Assembly (NCBI RefSeq): GCF_009870785.1
Contig: NZ_WTWX01000001.1
Location: 124,001-188,000, forward strand
From: Paenibacillus sp. An7
GTDB taxonomy: Bacteria > Bacillota > Bacilli > Paenibacillales > Paenibacillaceae
DNA length: 64,000 bases
Direction: 5' to 3'
Shown: one piece after another, positions 9,080-17,608 of the stretch
How the letters are laid out: every line of letters starts with the position of its first letter
Numbering within the stretch: position 1 is the first letter of the stretch
The notes under the pieces: model-generated
What the model was told of the DNA's origin: nothing
The model's database searches: none
The model's input: the letters and a program-made list of their open reading frames with translations, nothing else
Program-made: the position numbers and the translations under genes

Positions 9080-10768
9080 TTATGGTTTTTGCTTTAAAAA
9101 CCACTGATTGACTTCTTCCGTTATCTGATCTCCGCCCAGCTTCTTCCACTGCTCGACAAAACGGTCAAACTCTTCAATAGGCCTACCGAGTATAATGTCC
9201 ATATATACTTGAAGTTGAATTTCATTCAAGATGGACTGTTTTTCGATCATGGTTTCCGTTGGAGTGCCTACAAAACTTTCGTACAATAATTGATTGTTTT
9301 TTTCGTATTGATCAATAATGGACATAGCTCCTTGTTCACCATAGGTTCGTTCCCAGCCCCATCCAATTTCAGTGTTACCACTTCCAGATAGATACGTAGT
9401 GATATTTTTCTGGATTGCTTTGGCCTCTTCATTCAGTTTAGACTGGTCACCTGTCAAGCGTGCTTCCTTCAATTGCTGAAAAGCCTCCATGTTTTTCCTT
9501 GCTGGATAGGGTGTTATAGGAGAAAGCTGCCACACGGGATAGGGAGAACTATAGTATTTTTCGTATTCTGCTGTTTCCCCCCAGTTCTTTTCTAAATGCA
9601 AGTTGAACATCTTTATGATCGCTTCAGGATGCTCGACCCCTTTTTTTACAGCGATAAAATGAGTTGTGTTGAACTTTAACGGTACTTTTGGAGGTTCTCC
9701 AGAATCAGATACAAGAGGGAAGGCTCTCCAATCTGCATTTGAATCATTCTCACGACTCATTTGAACGAAAAACGACCCCCACTGCTCTCCGTATAACATT
9801 CCTATCTTGCCCTTGGCCACTTGTTCTTTGACTTTGATCCCATTCTTCATGGCAAATTCACCATCCATATATCCATTACGATACATATTTTGCAGTGACA
9901 ACAAAGCCGATTTGACCTCAGGCTGAATACCTCCATACGTAAGTTTTCCTGAATCATCGTGAATCCACATCATTGGGAAAGCATCATAACCTGCCATAAA
10001 AGAGGTGAGCCCCATAACGGGATCCCATAAATATTGGGTTGCGGCCAGCCCAAATGTGTCATTTTGACCATTCTGATCAGGGTCTTTCTCTGTAAACGCT
10101 TTCGCAATTGCAATCAGGTCATCCATCGTCTGTGGTGGTTTCAGATTCAGTCTATCAAGCCAATCGGTACGAATCCAAAGTACCTGTGCAGTCTCAATAG
10201 AAGAATTCGTTTCGGGAATGCCCATCAATTTTCTATCTATGGTGGCTGCTTCAAAAGGTCCTGAACCTTCTTGACTCAAAATCTCTTTGGTCAGCGGAGT
10301 CGCATACGTATCAAATACGTTCGTCAAATCTTGAATATATCCCGCATTACTTAACAGTCTCAACTGCTCAGCATCCACTCGAACCACATCAGGGATATTA
10401 CCTGAAGAAAGATCAACACTAAATTTTTGTGCGTATAAGTCTCCTTTAGCAGTCCAATCGTACGTAATTTGGATTCCTAAAACTTCTTCGTAAAGCCTAC
10501 TCCAGGTGTTATCGTTTAGTGTTTGTCCTGGTAAACTTTTAATTAGATCATCAAGCTGCGCACTCATTTCTCTTACAAAAGAGACCTGGATGGGCGGGTC
10601 GTACTTACTTAATCCCAACTCTTCATATTCAATTCTTGTAGTATTATCATTGGCAATTGGATCAGAAACTTTGTTTACTTCGTTGTTAGGACTACAGGCA
10701 TATAGCAACTGAAAACTAAGGAACACTGTAAGCGCAATATTCATCTTATTCATTACGCATAACCGCAC
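9080..10768 (-). CDS. Extracellular sugar-binding lipoprotein (CUT1, LplA/YtcQ-like), no permease partner in window
   Basis: Family 1 solute-binding lipoprotein of about 560 aa, the long type used by CUT1 importers for oligosaccharides. A hydrophobic leader ends in the lipobox LLYAC (Cys25), followed by a charged linker and an alpha/beta bilobal body with motifs such as WIRTDWLDRLNLKPPQTMDD and DQNGQNDTFGLA. The first start is GTG 10768; ATG 10753 gives a tighter signal peptide. It lies directly upstream of the YesM/YesN pair, yet neither permease gene (LplB/YtcP type) is present. It may share permeases and an MsmX-type ATPase encoded elsewhere, or act mainly as the ligand-capturing partner of the kinase. 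Ligand unknown; pectin-derived oligosaccharides are a contextual guess. Confidence 0.9.
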   Translation of the reverse strand: MRLCVMNKMNIALTVFLSFQLLYACSPNNEVNKVSDPIANDNTTRIEYEELGLSKYDPPIQVSFVREMSAQLDDLIKSLPGQTLNDNTWSRLYEEVLGIQITYDWTAKGDLYAQKFSVDLSSGNIPDVVRVDAEQLRLLSNAGYIQDLTNVFDTYATPLTKEILSQEGSGPFEAATIDRKLMGIPETNSSIETAQVLWIRTDWLDRLNLKPPQTMDDLIAIAKAFTEKDPDQNGQNDTFGLAATQYLWDPVMGLTSFMAGYDAFPMMWIHDDSGKLTYGGIQPEVKSALLSLQNMYRNGYMDGEFAMKNGIKVKEQVAKGKIGMLYGEQWGSFFVQMSRENDSNADWRAFPLVSDSGEPPKVPLKFNTTHFIAVKKGVEHPEAIIKMFNLHLEKNWGETAEYEKYYSSPYPVWQLSPITPYPARKNMEAFQQLKEARLTGDQSKLNEEAKAIQKNITTYLSGSGNTEIGWGWERTYGEQGAMSIIDQYEKNNQLLYESFVGTPTETMIEKQSILNEIQLQVYMDIILGRPIEEFDRFVEQWKKLGGDQITEEVNQWFLKQKP

Positions 10769-10948
10769 GGACAGACCCCACTTTACTAGTTATATAGAAA
10801 TGACGAGTTACATTTTGATAACGATCATGAACAGCCTTGATGTTGGCATATTGTATATTTTTCTATAATATTACCAACTCCTTACATTTTCTATGATTAT
10901 CGCATAGGTTATCTTTGTCTACAATGGTCTTTCTTCATTTATGAGAAC

Positions 10949-11001
10949 AAAAAAACCGGAGATTGTCTCTTCCTTTACAGAAGTTACTGTCTCTCCGGTT
11001 T
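10949..11001 (-). terminator. Intrinsic terminator after the anti-sigma gene
   Basis: Minus-strand stem AAACCGGAGA / TCTCCGGTTT with a 29-nt loop, continuing into T-rich sequence. It lies 28 bp beyond the DUF4179 gene and insulates it from the binding-protein promoter region (10769-10948), where I see no other clear signal. Confidence 0.85.
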
Positions 11002-11028
11002 ACATTTATCTCTTTTGAACCTTACTTC

Positions 11029-12348
11029 TTACTTCTTATTTATTGGGATGGATATGCTCTTATTATGTTTTTCGATATAATCAAATTCGTCTAGCAAGAG
11101 GAAATCCGGTTTATCTAAAGTTTGAAAAGAATACGTCTGCTCCCATAAGATATTCCCATTTTTCAGGTCCCATGGACGGGATTTAGAAATGGATGATACA
11201 GGAATTACTTTATCGCCTGCTTGCACGGATAGATTGTCTGTTTTTAGGAATGTAAATTGTTTTCTAGCAATGACAATATCATAACCCGTATTTGTTTTGG
11301 ATACGCTTCGAATCCATATTTTTTCACTGCCCAGTTTGATAGATTGATCTGATGGAGAGGCAAGCGATATCGGTTCTTCTACTTTTTGCTTTCCTGGAAA
11401 ACTATCAAGGACTAGTTCAATAGTTTCTACTTTTTCCGTAGGAATTACATCATATTCGAGAACAAATCCAATTCCTTCTCCCGATCCACTCTCTGAGTCC
11501 CCACGTAATCCCCATTGATGTAATTCTATTTCATTGACATAGAGCTTTGTTGTGCCTGGAAATCTAGGTGAACCTTCAATATCCAATTCATAATGCCCCT
11601 TCACGATTGTTGAAGTTGGTGTAGCAGTTATGGAGTCATAATAGACAGCTCCCTGATCGACTGATACTAATTTTGAGATATCCTCTTTAACTATACTCTT
11701 CATCGCTTTGTTCGCTTCGTATTTAAAAGAAATTGGATAAGTTACCCTCTCTCCATCATCCTTCCACTCATAAAAAGTAACGGTTAAAGTTCTTGAGAAG
11801 GGACTAACAGGCTCGAATTCTAGCCTTCCCTCGTAATGGATTTCGTCTTCGCTAGGATTACCGCCACCCCCCCGTGTTTTGGAATCCGTCATAAAACCTT
11901 TAATATCTTCGACATCATAACGATACGAACCATTGTCATCATACACGGAACCTTCAAGACGATCGATACTGTAATACATTAAAAATGCATTATCGTCTGC
12001 AATAACCCCTTCAATGGTAATTACCGTTCCATCATCTAATGTTGTGCTTTTATTGACCGTTTGCCCATATCCTCTCTCCGCTACTTCTATAAAGCTAAGA
12101 GAACTCAGTTCCATTTTATTAAGCAACATACCCCCATAGTAAGCAAATGCAGAATAATGATATGTTCCGAAAATCAGAAGGAGAGCAGCAACAGATGAGG
12201 CTAACCATGTCATTGTTTTATTTCTTTTCTTTTTCTTAACAGGCACATGGTCAAGTGTACTCCGAAGTCTACTCTCAAGTTCTGACGGAGCTTTTATCAT
12301 ATGCGAGGTCTGTTTGTGTTTTTCTAATTGTTCCTCGAATATCGTCAT
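11029..12348 (-). CDS. DUF4179-type membrane anti-sigma factor
   Basis: Probable regulator that holds the overlapping ECF sigma factor inactive. A short cytoplasmic N-terminal segment (about 45 residues, MTIFEEQLEKHKQTSHMIKA) is followed by one transmembrane helix (MTWLASSVAALLLIFGTYHY) and a long extracytoplasmic beta-rich region. The DUF4179 signature (DDGTVITIEGVIADDNAFLMYYSID) lies just outside the membrane. This architecture is common for anti-sigma partners in Paenibacillus. The longest frame starts at GTG 12357, but that GTG is part of the ribosome-binding site GGAGGTG; ATG 12348 lies 8 nt beyond GGAGG and is preferred. The first ~25 codons overlap the sigma gene, which argues for coupled translation. 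Confidence 0.88.
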   Translation of the reverse strand: MTIFEEQLEKHKQTSHMIKAPSELESRLRSTLDHVPVKKKKRNKTMTWLASSVAALLLIFGTYHYSAFAYYGGMLLNKMELSSLSFIEVAERGYGQTVNKSTTLDDGTVITIEGVIADDNAFLMYYSIDRLEGSVYDDNGSYRYDVEDIKGFMTDSKTRGGGGNPSEDEIHYEGRLEFEPVSPFSRTLTVTFYEWKDDGERVTYPISFKYEANKAMKSIVKEDISKLVSVDQGAVYYDSITATPTSTIVKGHYELDIEGSPRFPGTTKLYVNEIELHQWGLRGDSESGSGEGIGFVLEYDVIPTEKVETIELVLDSFPGKQKVEEPISLASPSDQSIKLGSEKIWIRSVSKTNTGYDIVIARKQFTFLKTDNLSVQAGDKVIPVSSISKSRPWDLKNGNILWEQTYSFQTLDKPDFLLLDEFDYIEKHNKSISIPINKK

Positions 12349-12877
12349 CACGCTCACCTCCGATCATAAGTTTTAATTTCTTCATTCCTACTGAAATTCT
12401 TGATTTGGTTGTGCCCAGCGGAACACCAGTCATGTCCGCGATCGTCTGATAGGAAAGATCATGAACATAACGAAGTTCTATGGCTTCCCGCTGAGGGCCA
12501 TCTAAATGAGATAGCAACACCTGCATATCCATCTCCGACTCTGTATCGCGATAAGGTGAGTCATGGGTAAAAACGGAATACGTTGATTCCTCATCGTCCT
12601 CAAGTGGCAGGTACCGTTCCTTTTTGCGTAGTAATGTTTTGCATCGATTTACAAGAATGGTTTTGCTCCAGGTGTAGAACGCTTCTCCTTTATGCAGTTG
12701 ATCGATCTTTTCATAGAGTGTAACAATCATATCTTCCATTGCATCCATCGCATCATGTTCATTCCCCATGTATGTATAGGCAAGACGATAATAAGCGTCC
12801 TGATCAGTTAGGATTAATTGTAATAGCGCTTCTTTATTGCCTTTTTTGGCTTGTTTGACAAGACGACTTATTTTCAT
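12275..12877 (-). CDS. ECF-type RNA polymerase sigma factor
   Basis: Alternative sigma factor of the extracytoplasmic-function class. The region 2 segment (YYRLAYTYMGNEHDAMDAMEDM) and a -10 recognition helix region are followed by an acidic linker and region 4 with a helix-turn-helix (LSYQTIADMTGVPLGTTKSR). After region 4 there is a charged extension of roughly 25 residues, encoded in the overlap with the anti-sigma gene. The start is ATG 12877 behind AAAGGGGGG. With its membrane anti-sigma partner it probably answers a cell-envelope signal. Target genes cannot be read from the window. Confidence 0.93.
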   Translation of the reverse strand: MKISRLVKQAKKGNKEALLQLILTDQDAYYRLAYTYMGNEHDAMDAMEDMIVTLYEKIDQLHKGEAFYTWSKTILVNRCKTLLRKKERYLPLEDDEESTYSVFTHDSPYRDTESEMDMQVLLSHLDGPQREAIELRYVHDLSYQTIADMTGVPLGTTKSRISVGMKKLKLMIGGERDDDIRGTIRKTQTDLAYDKSSVRT

Positions 12878-13012
12878 GTTCTCCCCCCTTTCATAGATAA
12901 GAGAATGCAGAAGCTGAAAAAGTTCATTTTACACAAAAATACTTTTCATTTTCTTATTCAGAAGAAATAATGGCTTTCTAAAATTTGTTCCAGAATCATA
13001 TCATGGCAAACG

Positions 13013-13049
13013 AAAAACCAGCCCTCCGCTGAAACATAGGGACTGGTTT
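13013..13049 (-). terminator. Intrinsic terminator after the small membrane protein
   Basis: Minus-strand stem AAACCAGTCCCT / AGGGCTGGTTT followed by TT, only a few bases past the stop codon of the 70-residue protein. It supports that small frame as a transcribed gene. Confidence 0.8.
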
Positions 13050-13050
13050 A

Positions 13051-13263
13051 TTAAAAGATCGCTTTGAATAAAACGATAACAGCATTGAAGAGATAGATTG
13101 TAATTGTCATTCCAGCCGTATTGATCAATACATTCTTCCAATTTATTTTTTCATCTTTCTTCATAAACTCAAGTATGATTATAAAACACAACAAAGATAG
13201 GGCTACTCCGATAAGCCCATATTCATTAACAATAAGAAAATCTCGGGAATCAAGCTCAGCCAC
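13051..13263 (-). CDS. Small membrane protein, two predicted helices
   Basis: 70-residue hypothetical protein with two hydrophobic helices (GLIGVALSLLCFIIILEFM and VLINTAGMTITIYLFNAVIV) separated by a charged loop (KKDEKINWK). The start is GTG 13263 behind GAGAGGTG at a normal distance, and an intrinsic terminator follows the stop. I do not recognise the family and offer no function. It stands alone between the sigma gene and the divergent pectate lyase. Confidence 0.65.
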   Translation of the reverse strand: MAELDSRDFLIVNEYGLIGVALSLLCFIIILEFMKKDEKINWKNVLINTAGMTITIYLFNAVIVLFKAIF

Positions 13264-13392
13264 AATTTTAGCACCTCTCGCTCTATTTTACATTATTATC
13301 CATATTAATCCATTTAACTCCAGCCGTCTATGTATTGCTTCTTATTTCTTCTTAAAAAAATGTATGTTCTTCATGATAATTCCCTTGTTCTA

Positions 13393-13406
13393 TGTTAGCG
13401 CTTATA
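13393..13406 (+). promoter_or_regulatory. cre-like site in front of the PL3 pectate lyase
   Basis: TGTTAGCGCTTATA agrees closely with the Bacillus catabolite-responsive element consensus TGWAANCGNTNWCA, 110 bp upstream of the lyase start and overlapping a plausible promoter (TTGTTC about 17 bp before AATACT). This suggests CcpA repression. A further short inverted repeat (CCGAC / GTCGG) lies near 13467-13484. Confidence 0.45.
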
Positions 13407-13515
13407 GAATACTCTTATAACCAGGATTATGCGTATAGGTGCATACCTGCATATAACCTCAGTGGACCGACGTAAGGTCGGACCAAACAACCTACACTAG
13501 AAAGGGTGGAATTTA

Positions 13516-14193
13516 TTGAAAAAAGCTTTAGTTTTGTTTCTGTCTTTTGCCATGATTTCCGTGTTTTATGTCACTCAGCCGGTTTCGGTGTCAGCCGCAT
13601 CGCCAATTGTAGTCAGCACAACGATTATCGTACCCGAAGGCCAAACTTTTGACGGCAGTGGAAAAACTTATGTGGCTAATCCAAGTACCCTGGGAGATGG
13701 CGGTCAGGGGGAGAACCAGAAACCGATCTTTAGACTTGGGAAAAATGCAACGCTGAAGAATGTAATCATAGGCGCTCCTGGAGCTGATGGGGTGCACTGT
13801 TATGGAAACGCTACAATATCCAATGTGACATGGCTAGATGTAGGCGAGGATGCATTGACGCTCAAAGCATCAGGCACGGTCAATATTACAGGGGGCGGTG
13901 CATATAAAGCTTACGACAAAGTGTTCCAGGCCAATGCTTCCGGTACGATCAACATTAAGAACTTTAGAGCTGATGACATCGGTAAGCTGGCACGTCAGAA
14001 CGGAGGAACTACTTATGCGGTGAATTTCACACTGGATAGTTCTAACATTTCAAATGTGAAGGACTCCATCTTCCGTACGGACAGCAGCAGCAGTGCTGCT
14101 AAAATAACAAATACACGTTATCATAATGTGCCAACCTTGTTCAAAGGATATGCCGCCGGTAAAACTACGCAATCAGGTAATACCCAGTATTGA
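13516..14193 (+). CDS. PL3 family pectate lyase, secreted
   Basis: Secreted Ca-dependent lyase that cleaves polygalacturonate by beta-elimination. A signal peptide ([20 protein letters not shown], cleavage near VSVSAAS) is followed by the compact PL3 parallel beta-helix with hallmark segments [38 protein letters not shown] and [14 protein letters not shown]. Its 225 residues match small PL3 enzymes such as B. subtilis PelC. The start is TTG 13516 behind GGGTGG. It is convergent with the PL11 gene, so the two lyases attack the smooth (homogalacturonan) and hairy (rhamnogalacturonan I) regions of pectin. A cre-like motif upstream suggests carbon-catabolite control. Confidence 0.95.
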   Translation: MKKALVLFLSFAMISVFYVTQPVSVSAASPIVVSTTIIVPEGQTFDGSGKTYVANPSTLGDGGQGENQKPIFRLGKNATLKNVIIGAPGADGVHCYGNATISNVTWLDVGEDALTLKASGTVNITGGGAYKAYDKVFQANASGTINIKNFRADDIGKLARQNGGTTYAVNFTLDSSNISNVKDSIFRTDSSSSAAKITNTRYHNVPTLFKGYAAGKTTQSGNTQY

Positions 14194-14305
14194 AAACAGC
14201 TATGATGCAGATTAACACTCCAGACCCATTCACTTGAAGCATTTTGAGAATACTCACTTTATATTATTTTTGTGCTCAATGTATTCTTATTAATGTAAGG
14301 TAAAC

Positions 14306-14343
14306 AAAGAAGGTAGCCTTCGTAATCTGGGCTACCCTCTTTG
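14306..14343. terminator. Bidirectional terminator between convergent lyase genes
   Basis: Inverted repeat AAAGAAGGTAGCC / GGCTACCCTCTTT with a 12-nt loop between the PL3 and PL11 stop codons. U-tracts are short on both sides, so efficiency is uncertain. Confidence 0.6.
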
Positions 14344-14400
14344 AACCAAATTCAGCTAATTGAGCAACATTTTTCTCCCTGTATAATGTAGACCAGAACA

Positions 14401-16968
14401 CTATTTCCACTGTTCAACTAACCGCTCCGCATGCTGAATTAAATTCAGTTTTGCCTTTTCGCTAACCGTGTCTTTCCCCTCTCGTTTATTCAGTTGCGAA
14501 ATGTATTTCTCAAGAAAAGACGATGCTTGTTTCAGATCTTGCTTGTCATAATGATGACGTGCCTGCTTTAGTGAATTTGTTGTCTGATTCACCACAACAC
14601 CGCCGAGTTCTCCTTGTTCGACATACATACCATGGTGCTGTTCAAGAACATTCAGTAATCCGGGAATGAACACATTTGGAACGTTCACTTTACTAAAATC
14701 GGTATCCGAAGCAAAGTAGTAACTAGTGTATACAGGCTGATTGTAGCCTGTATTCTGTGTAGCTACTCCCGCACGGTACTGAGGATCATGTAAGAGCGTA
14801 TGCAGCTTGCGCTCTGTTACTTCCGTATTCGTATATATACGAATGGCGCTGCTGTCCACCGTGCGTACAAGCATTTCTTCCCGCCAATCTCCAAACACAT
14901 CCGCCACAAGGGATGGCGTTCCCTTGGTGTGGTTATTCGTGCGTGTACCTTCCGCAGTAAGTACAGTTCCTTTTTTCCAATCATCAATTGTGGGTGTATT
15001 TTCCAGTGCTCCATTGATGATTTGAGTTGTCATATCTTTCGACCATTTGATGCTCATGTTCGTACCCGGCATCTTGTCACTGATCTTTTCACCTTGAGCG
15101 GTGTAGACGCCAACGGCCCAGGTTTCGAGCCCTGGATGTTCTGGATCTATGTCACCAATCATTCCGCGTCCAGTATCTTTTCCCGTGTAACCGCCATAGA
15201 TGACCTCTCCTGTCTTCGCGTCTCTCAGAGCGTAACCATAAGGGGCATATGGTCCACCTTCGTGCACCATGTATACTTCTAGCCCTTCCCGCATTGGATC
15301 AATATTCGCTACATGCAGTGCATCACCATGACCTAGGTTGGCAATTGCCCCAGGGTTAGCACTTTGCGGAGGCATAACTGCAGAAGAATTGGATAACACA
15401 GACCCATCATGGTCAATCGTCGCTGATCCATATACTATTTCCTGCTTACCATCCCCATCCACATCAGCTACACTGAGCGAATGAGCTCCTTGGGTCGTAA
15501 TTTGACCGTACTGAGGGTCCGTACCCGGTCTTCCATGCGGGCTGTCTCTGAACGGATTTGTCATTGGAGCCCAGCCACTGTCTACATACCAATATTCATT
15601 CAAGTTAGTTCCGTCCCAGTTATAAGAAACTAAGGTTGTTCGAGTATAGTAACCCCTTGCAAATACAGCATAAGGCTGCTGTCCATCCAGATACGCAACA
15701 CCGGACAAGAACCGATCTACCCTGTTCCCAGGCTCTATACGGTTCATCGCATAATCACCCCAGCGCAGTCCATCGTCGGTACGACCCGGTTTATAACGAA
15801 TGGTTTTCAGCTCTTGCCCCGTTGCTCCCTCGAACACAGTTAAGTACTCAGGACCAGATAAAATAAACCCTTCGAATTCACGAAACTTATTCCGATTCGC
15901 ATCTTTAGAAGGAGCAAATACGTCCATAAAATAATCCGTCAACTGTTCCGCATCAGCACGAGACAGAGGATATTCATACTTCGTTTCAATACCGAAAGCC
16001 TCTTCGAGGGTTTGCGGCCAGCTTCCATTACGTACTTCCTCGTAGTCATGCCAGTCCATAAACATGCCCACCATGTGCTCGTAATATCCTTCTCGGCTTA
16101 CTCGATAATCATCTTCATTTGTATATCCTGCAGCCAGATCTTCGTCCAGCATCGTGATATATTTTTCGGATGTAATCTCTCCTTGTTTATTATAATGAAG
16201 AATTTTAGTTCCCGGTGCCGTCTTAAACATAAGCTCTGCCTTGCCGTCCCCATCAAAATCATAAACGAGGAACTGCGTATAATGCGCTCCTGAACGAATG
16301 TTTACACCCAGGTCGATTCGGTACAGCAATTCTCCCGTAATCGTATAGGCATCAACATAGGTATTTCCGGTATATCCCACTTGGGAGACGTCTTTAGCAT
16401 TACTTGGGTCCCATTTTACAAAATACTCTAGTTGTCCGTCTCCATCCACATCCCCTACGCTCATATCATTTGCAGAGTAGCTATAGCTTTCACCGGCTGG
16501 CGTGATCCCGTCAGCAGGCTTTTGAATTGGAAGATCATAATATCCATGATTCCAAGGCGTAACGGAGTTACTTCTATCCACCTCTTTCCCATTAGACACT
16601 GCACAGACGTAATAAGAGGAACCTGTTGCACCTGCGGGGTCAAGAAAATTCGTACTGTTTGTCACTTCACCTACAAATTTCCCGTCTCGATATACATGAA
16701 AATTAGTGCCTATCAGCCCGGTTTCACTGCTTCCGGATACCTCTTGAGCGAGCAACCTCCAACTCAAAAAGTTACCTTCTCCTGTCTTTACCGCAATAAG
16801 CCCTCGGTCCAAATACTCCATCTGAATGCGGTTTTCCATATTCTGATGCCCCTTTCCACTTATGTCCTGTGCTGCAGAAGCATAGCCTCCCGTACTTAAA
16901 AGGACAGCGCTTATTCCAGCTGCAGCGGCTTTTTTCCATATGGGAAGCTTGTTCGTACCTTTTGGCAT
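14401..16968 (-). CDS. PL11 rhamnogalacturonan lyase, secreted, with FIMAH-like C-terminal tail
   Basis: Secreted lyase cleaving the Rha-GalA backbone of rhamnogalacturonan I. A signal peptide (residues 1-33, SAVLLSTGGYASAAQ) precedes an N-terminal Ig-like domain (LDRGLIAVKTGEGNFLSWRL). A large beta-propeller follows with several DVDGDG/DFDGDGKAEL calcium-type loops and PL11 landmarks such as YFVKWDPSNAKD and WRWG-type blades. About 620 residues match B. subtilis YesW/YesX; the extra length is N- and C-terminal. The last ~70 residues (TTNSLKQARHHYDKQDLKQA onwards) form a helical domain resembling FIMAH, thought to hold exoenzymes at the Gram-positive surface. The start ATG 16968 follows AAAGGAGTGATTTC. 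Enzyme class very likely; the FIMAH label is by resemblance. Confidence 0.93.
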   Translation of the reverse strand: MPKGTNKLPIWKKAAAAGISAVLLSTGGYASAAQDISGKGHQNMENRIQMEYLDRGLIAVKTGEGNFLSWRLLAQEVSGSSETGLIGTNFHVYRDGKFVGEVTNSTNFLDPAGATGSSYYVCAVSNGKEVDRSNSVTPWNHGYYDLPIQKPADGITPAGESYSYSANDMSVGDVDGDGQLEYFVKWDPSNAKDVSQVGYTGNTYVDAYTITGELLYRIDLGVNIRSGAHYTQFLVYDFDGDGKAELMFKTAPGTKILHYNKQGEITSEKYITMLDEDLAAGYTNEDDYRVSREGYYEHMVGMFMDWHDYEEVRNGSWPQTLEEAFGIETKYEYPLSRADAEQLTDYFMDVFAPSKDANRNKFREFEGFILSGPEYLTVFEGATGQELKTIRYKPGRTDDGLRWGDYAMNRIEPGNRVDRFLSGVAYLDGQQPYAVFARGYYTRTTLVSYNWDGTNLNEYWYVDSGWAPMTNPFRDSPHGRPGTDPQYGQITTQGAHSLSVADVDGDGKQEIVYGSATIDHDGSVLSNSSAVMPPQSANPGAIANLGHGDALHVANIDPMREGLEVYMVHEGGPYAPYGYALRDAKTGEVIYGGYTGKDTGRGMIGDIDPEHPGLETWAVGVYTAQGEKISDKMPGTNMSIKWSKDMTTQIINGALENTPTIDDWKKGTVLTAEGTRTNNHTKGTPSLVADVFGDWREEMLVRTVDSSAIRIYTNTEVTERKLHTLLHDPQYRAGVATQNTGYNQPVYTSYYFASDTDFSKVNVPNVFIPGLLNVLEQHHGMYVEQGELGGVVVNQTTNSLKQARHHYDKQDLKQASSFLEKYISQLNKREGKDTVSEKAKLNLIQHAERLVEQWK

Positions 16969-16990
16969 GAAATCACTCCTTTTTCAAATA

Positions 16991-17004
16991 TGGTCACGCT
17001 TACA
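16991..17004 (-). promoter_or_regulatory. cre-like motif upstream of PL11
   Basis: On the gene strand TGTAAGCGTGACCA matches the left half of the CcpA site and its final CA, with two mismatches. It is about 23 bp upstream of the PL11 start, so bound CcpA would block the leader. Confidence 0.35.
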
Positions 17005-17608
17005 ATTCAGTCTTTAACAATCTAACAAATTATTTATTCCCTCCTTTTCATCAATTTTCATATTAAATTAGATTATAGACTTATCTTCTTCCTGTCGCCA
17101 TTCACATATCAGTGTAAGTTCGGTATTTTGGCTCATTCGCTCCACTTGTTTTGCTGCGCAAAGCCAAAAGTCGCTCACGATCCAAAAACCTCACCGGGCA
17201 TCTATTGATCTTCACTTGTTTAACACAAGTTCCGCTTAAACTCCAAAACTTAAATGACGAGTACCATAATGAGTACTAAATAACGAGTTTCGAATTGCAA
17301 GTGTATTGCGAGTGAATTGCGAGTGAATTGCGAGTGAATGTTTCTTTGCTATCGCAAAGTGATCCGTCGGCTTTCGCCGTACGTAGTTTTGAAAATATGG
17401 AAGATTCCATCTTTTGGAGATGATTCTCCGTAGAAAGGTGGTAATCGTTATAAAAGTGGTTTACATATTATGAAGAGGACTTCTAACACATATGGATAAC
17501 TTGACATATCCAAGCTAGAAGGGTAGTTTATTCTACTAGGAGTTGTATGCACCAAGATTTACCACTCTATTAATATCTAATAATTTATTACGCTATAAGG
17601 AGATTCTT
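17005..17608. other. 600-bp intergenic region with short inverted repeats, no gene recognised
   Basis: Between the divergent PL11 and hydrolase genes I see no credible coding frame. The region holds small hairpins: TTTGC-tgc-GCAAA near 17148-17160, ACTTGT-ttaac-ACAAGT near 17214-17230, CTTTGC-tatc-GCAAAG near 17344-17359 and CGGC-tttc-GCCG near 17368-17379. It also holds a tandem 11-bp repeat, listed separately. The two GCAAAG-type hairpins resemble each other and may belong to a dispersed repeat; this cannot be proved from one window. Confidence 0.5.
17294..17337. repeat. Four tandem 11-bp repeats
   Basis: ATTGCAAGTGT followed by three exact copies of ATTGCGAGTGA. The 11-bp period is close to one helical turn, so all copies face the same side of the DNA. 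This could be a multimeric protein-binding array or plain replication slippage. Located about 270 bp upstream of the hydrolase start. Confidence 0.85.

Noticed and set aside
14800..15282. 160-residue plus-strand open frame inside the PL11 gene
   Set aside because: It is antisense to a strongly coding frame, has no ribosome-binding site and its translation is Cys/His/Arg-rich without any family features; a shadow of the lyase.
17294..17337. CRISPR array
   Set aside because: The 11-bp units are directly adjacent without spacers and there are no cas genes.
17140..17400. MITE or insertion-sequence remnant in the hydrolase upstream region
   Set aside because: Hairpins are short, there are no long terminal inverted repeats and no recognisable target-site duplication.
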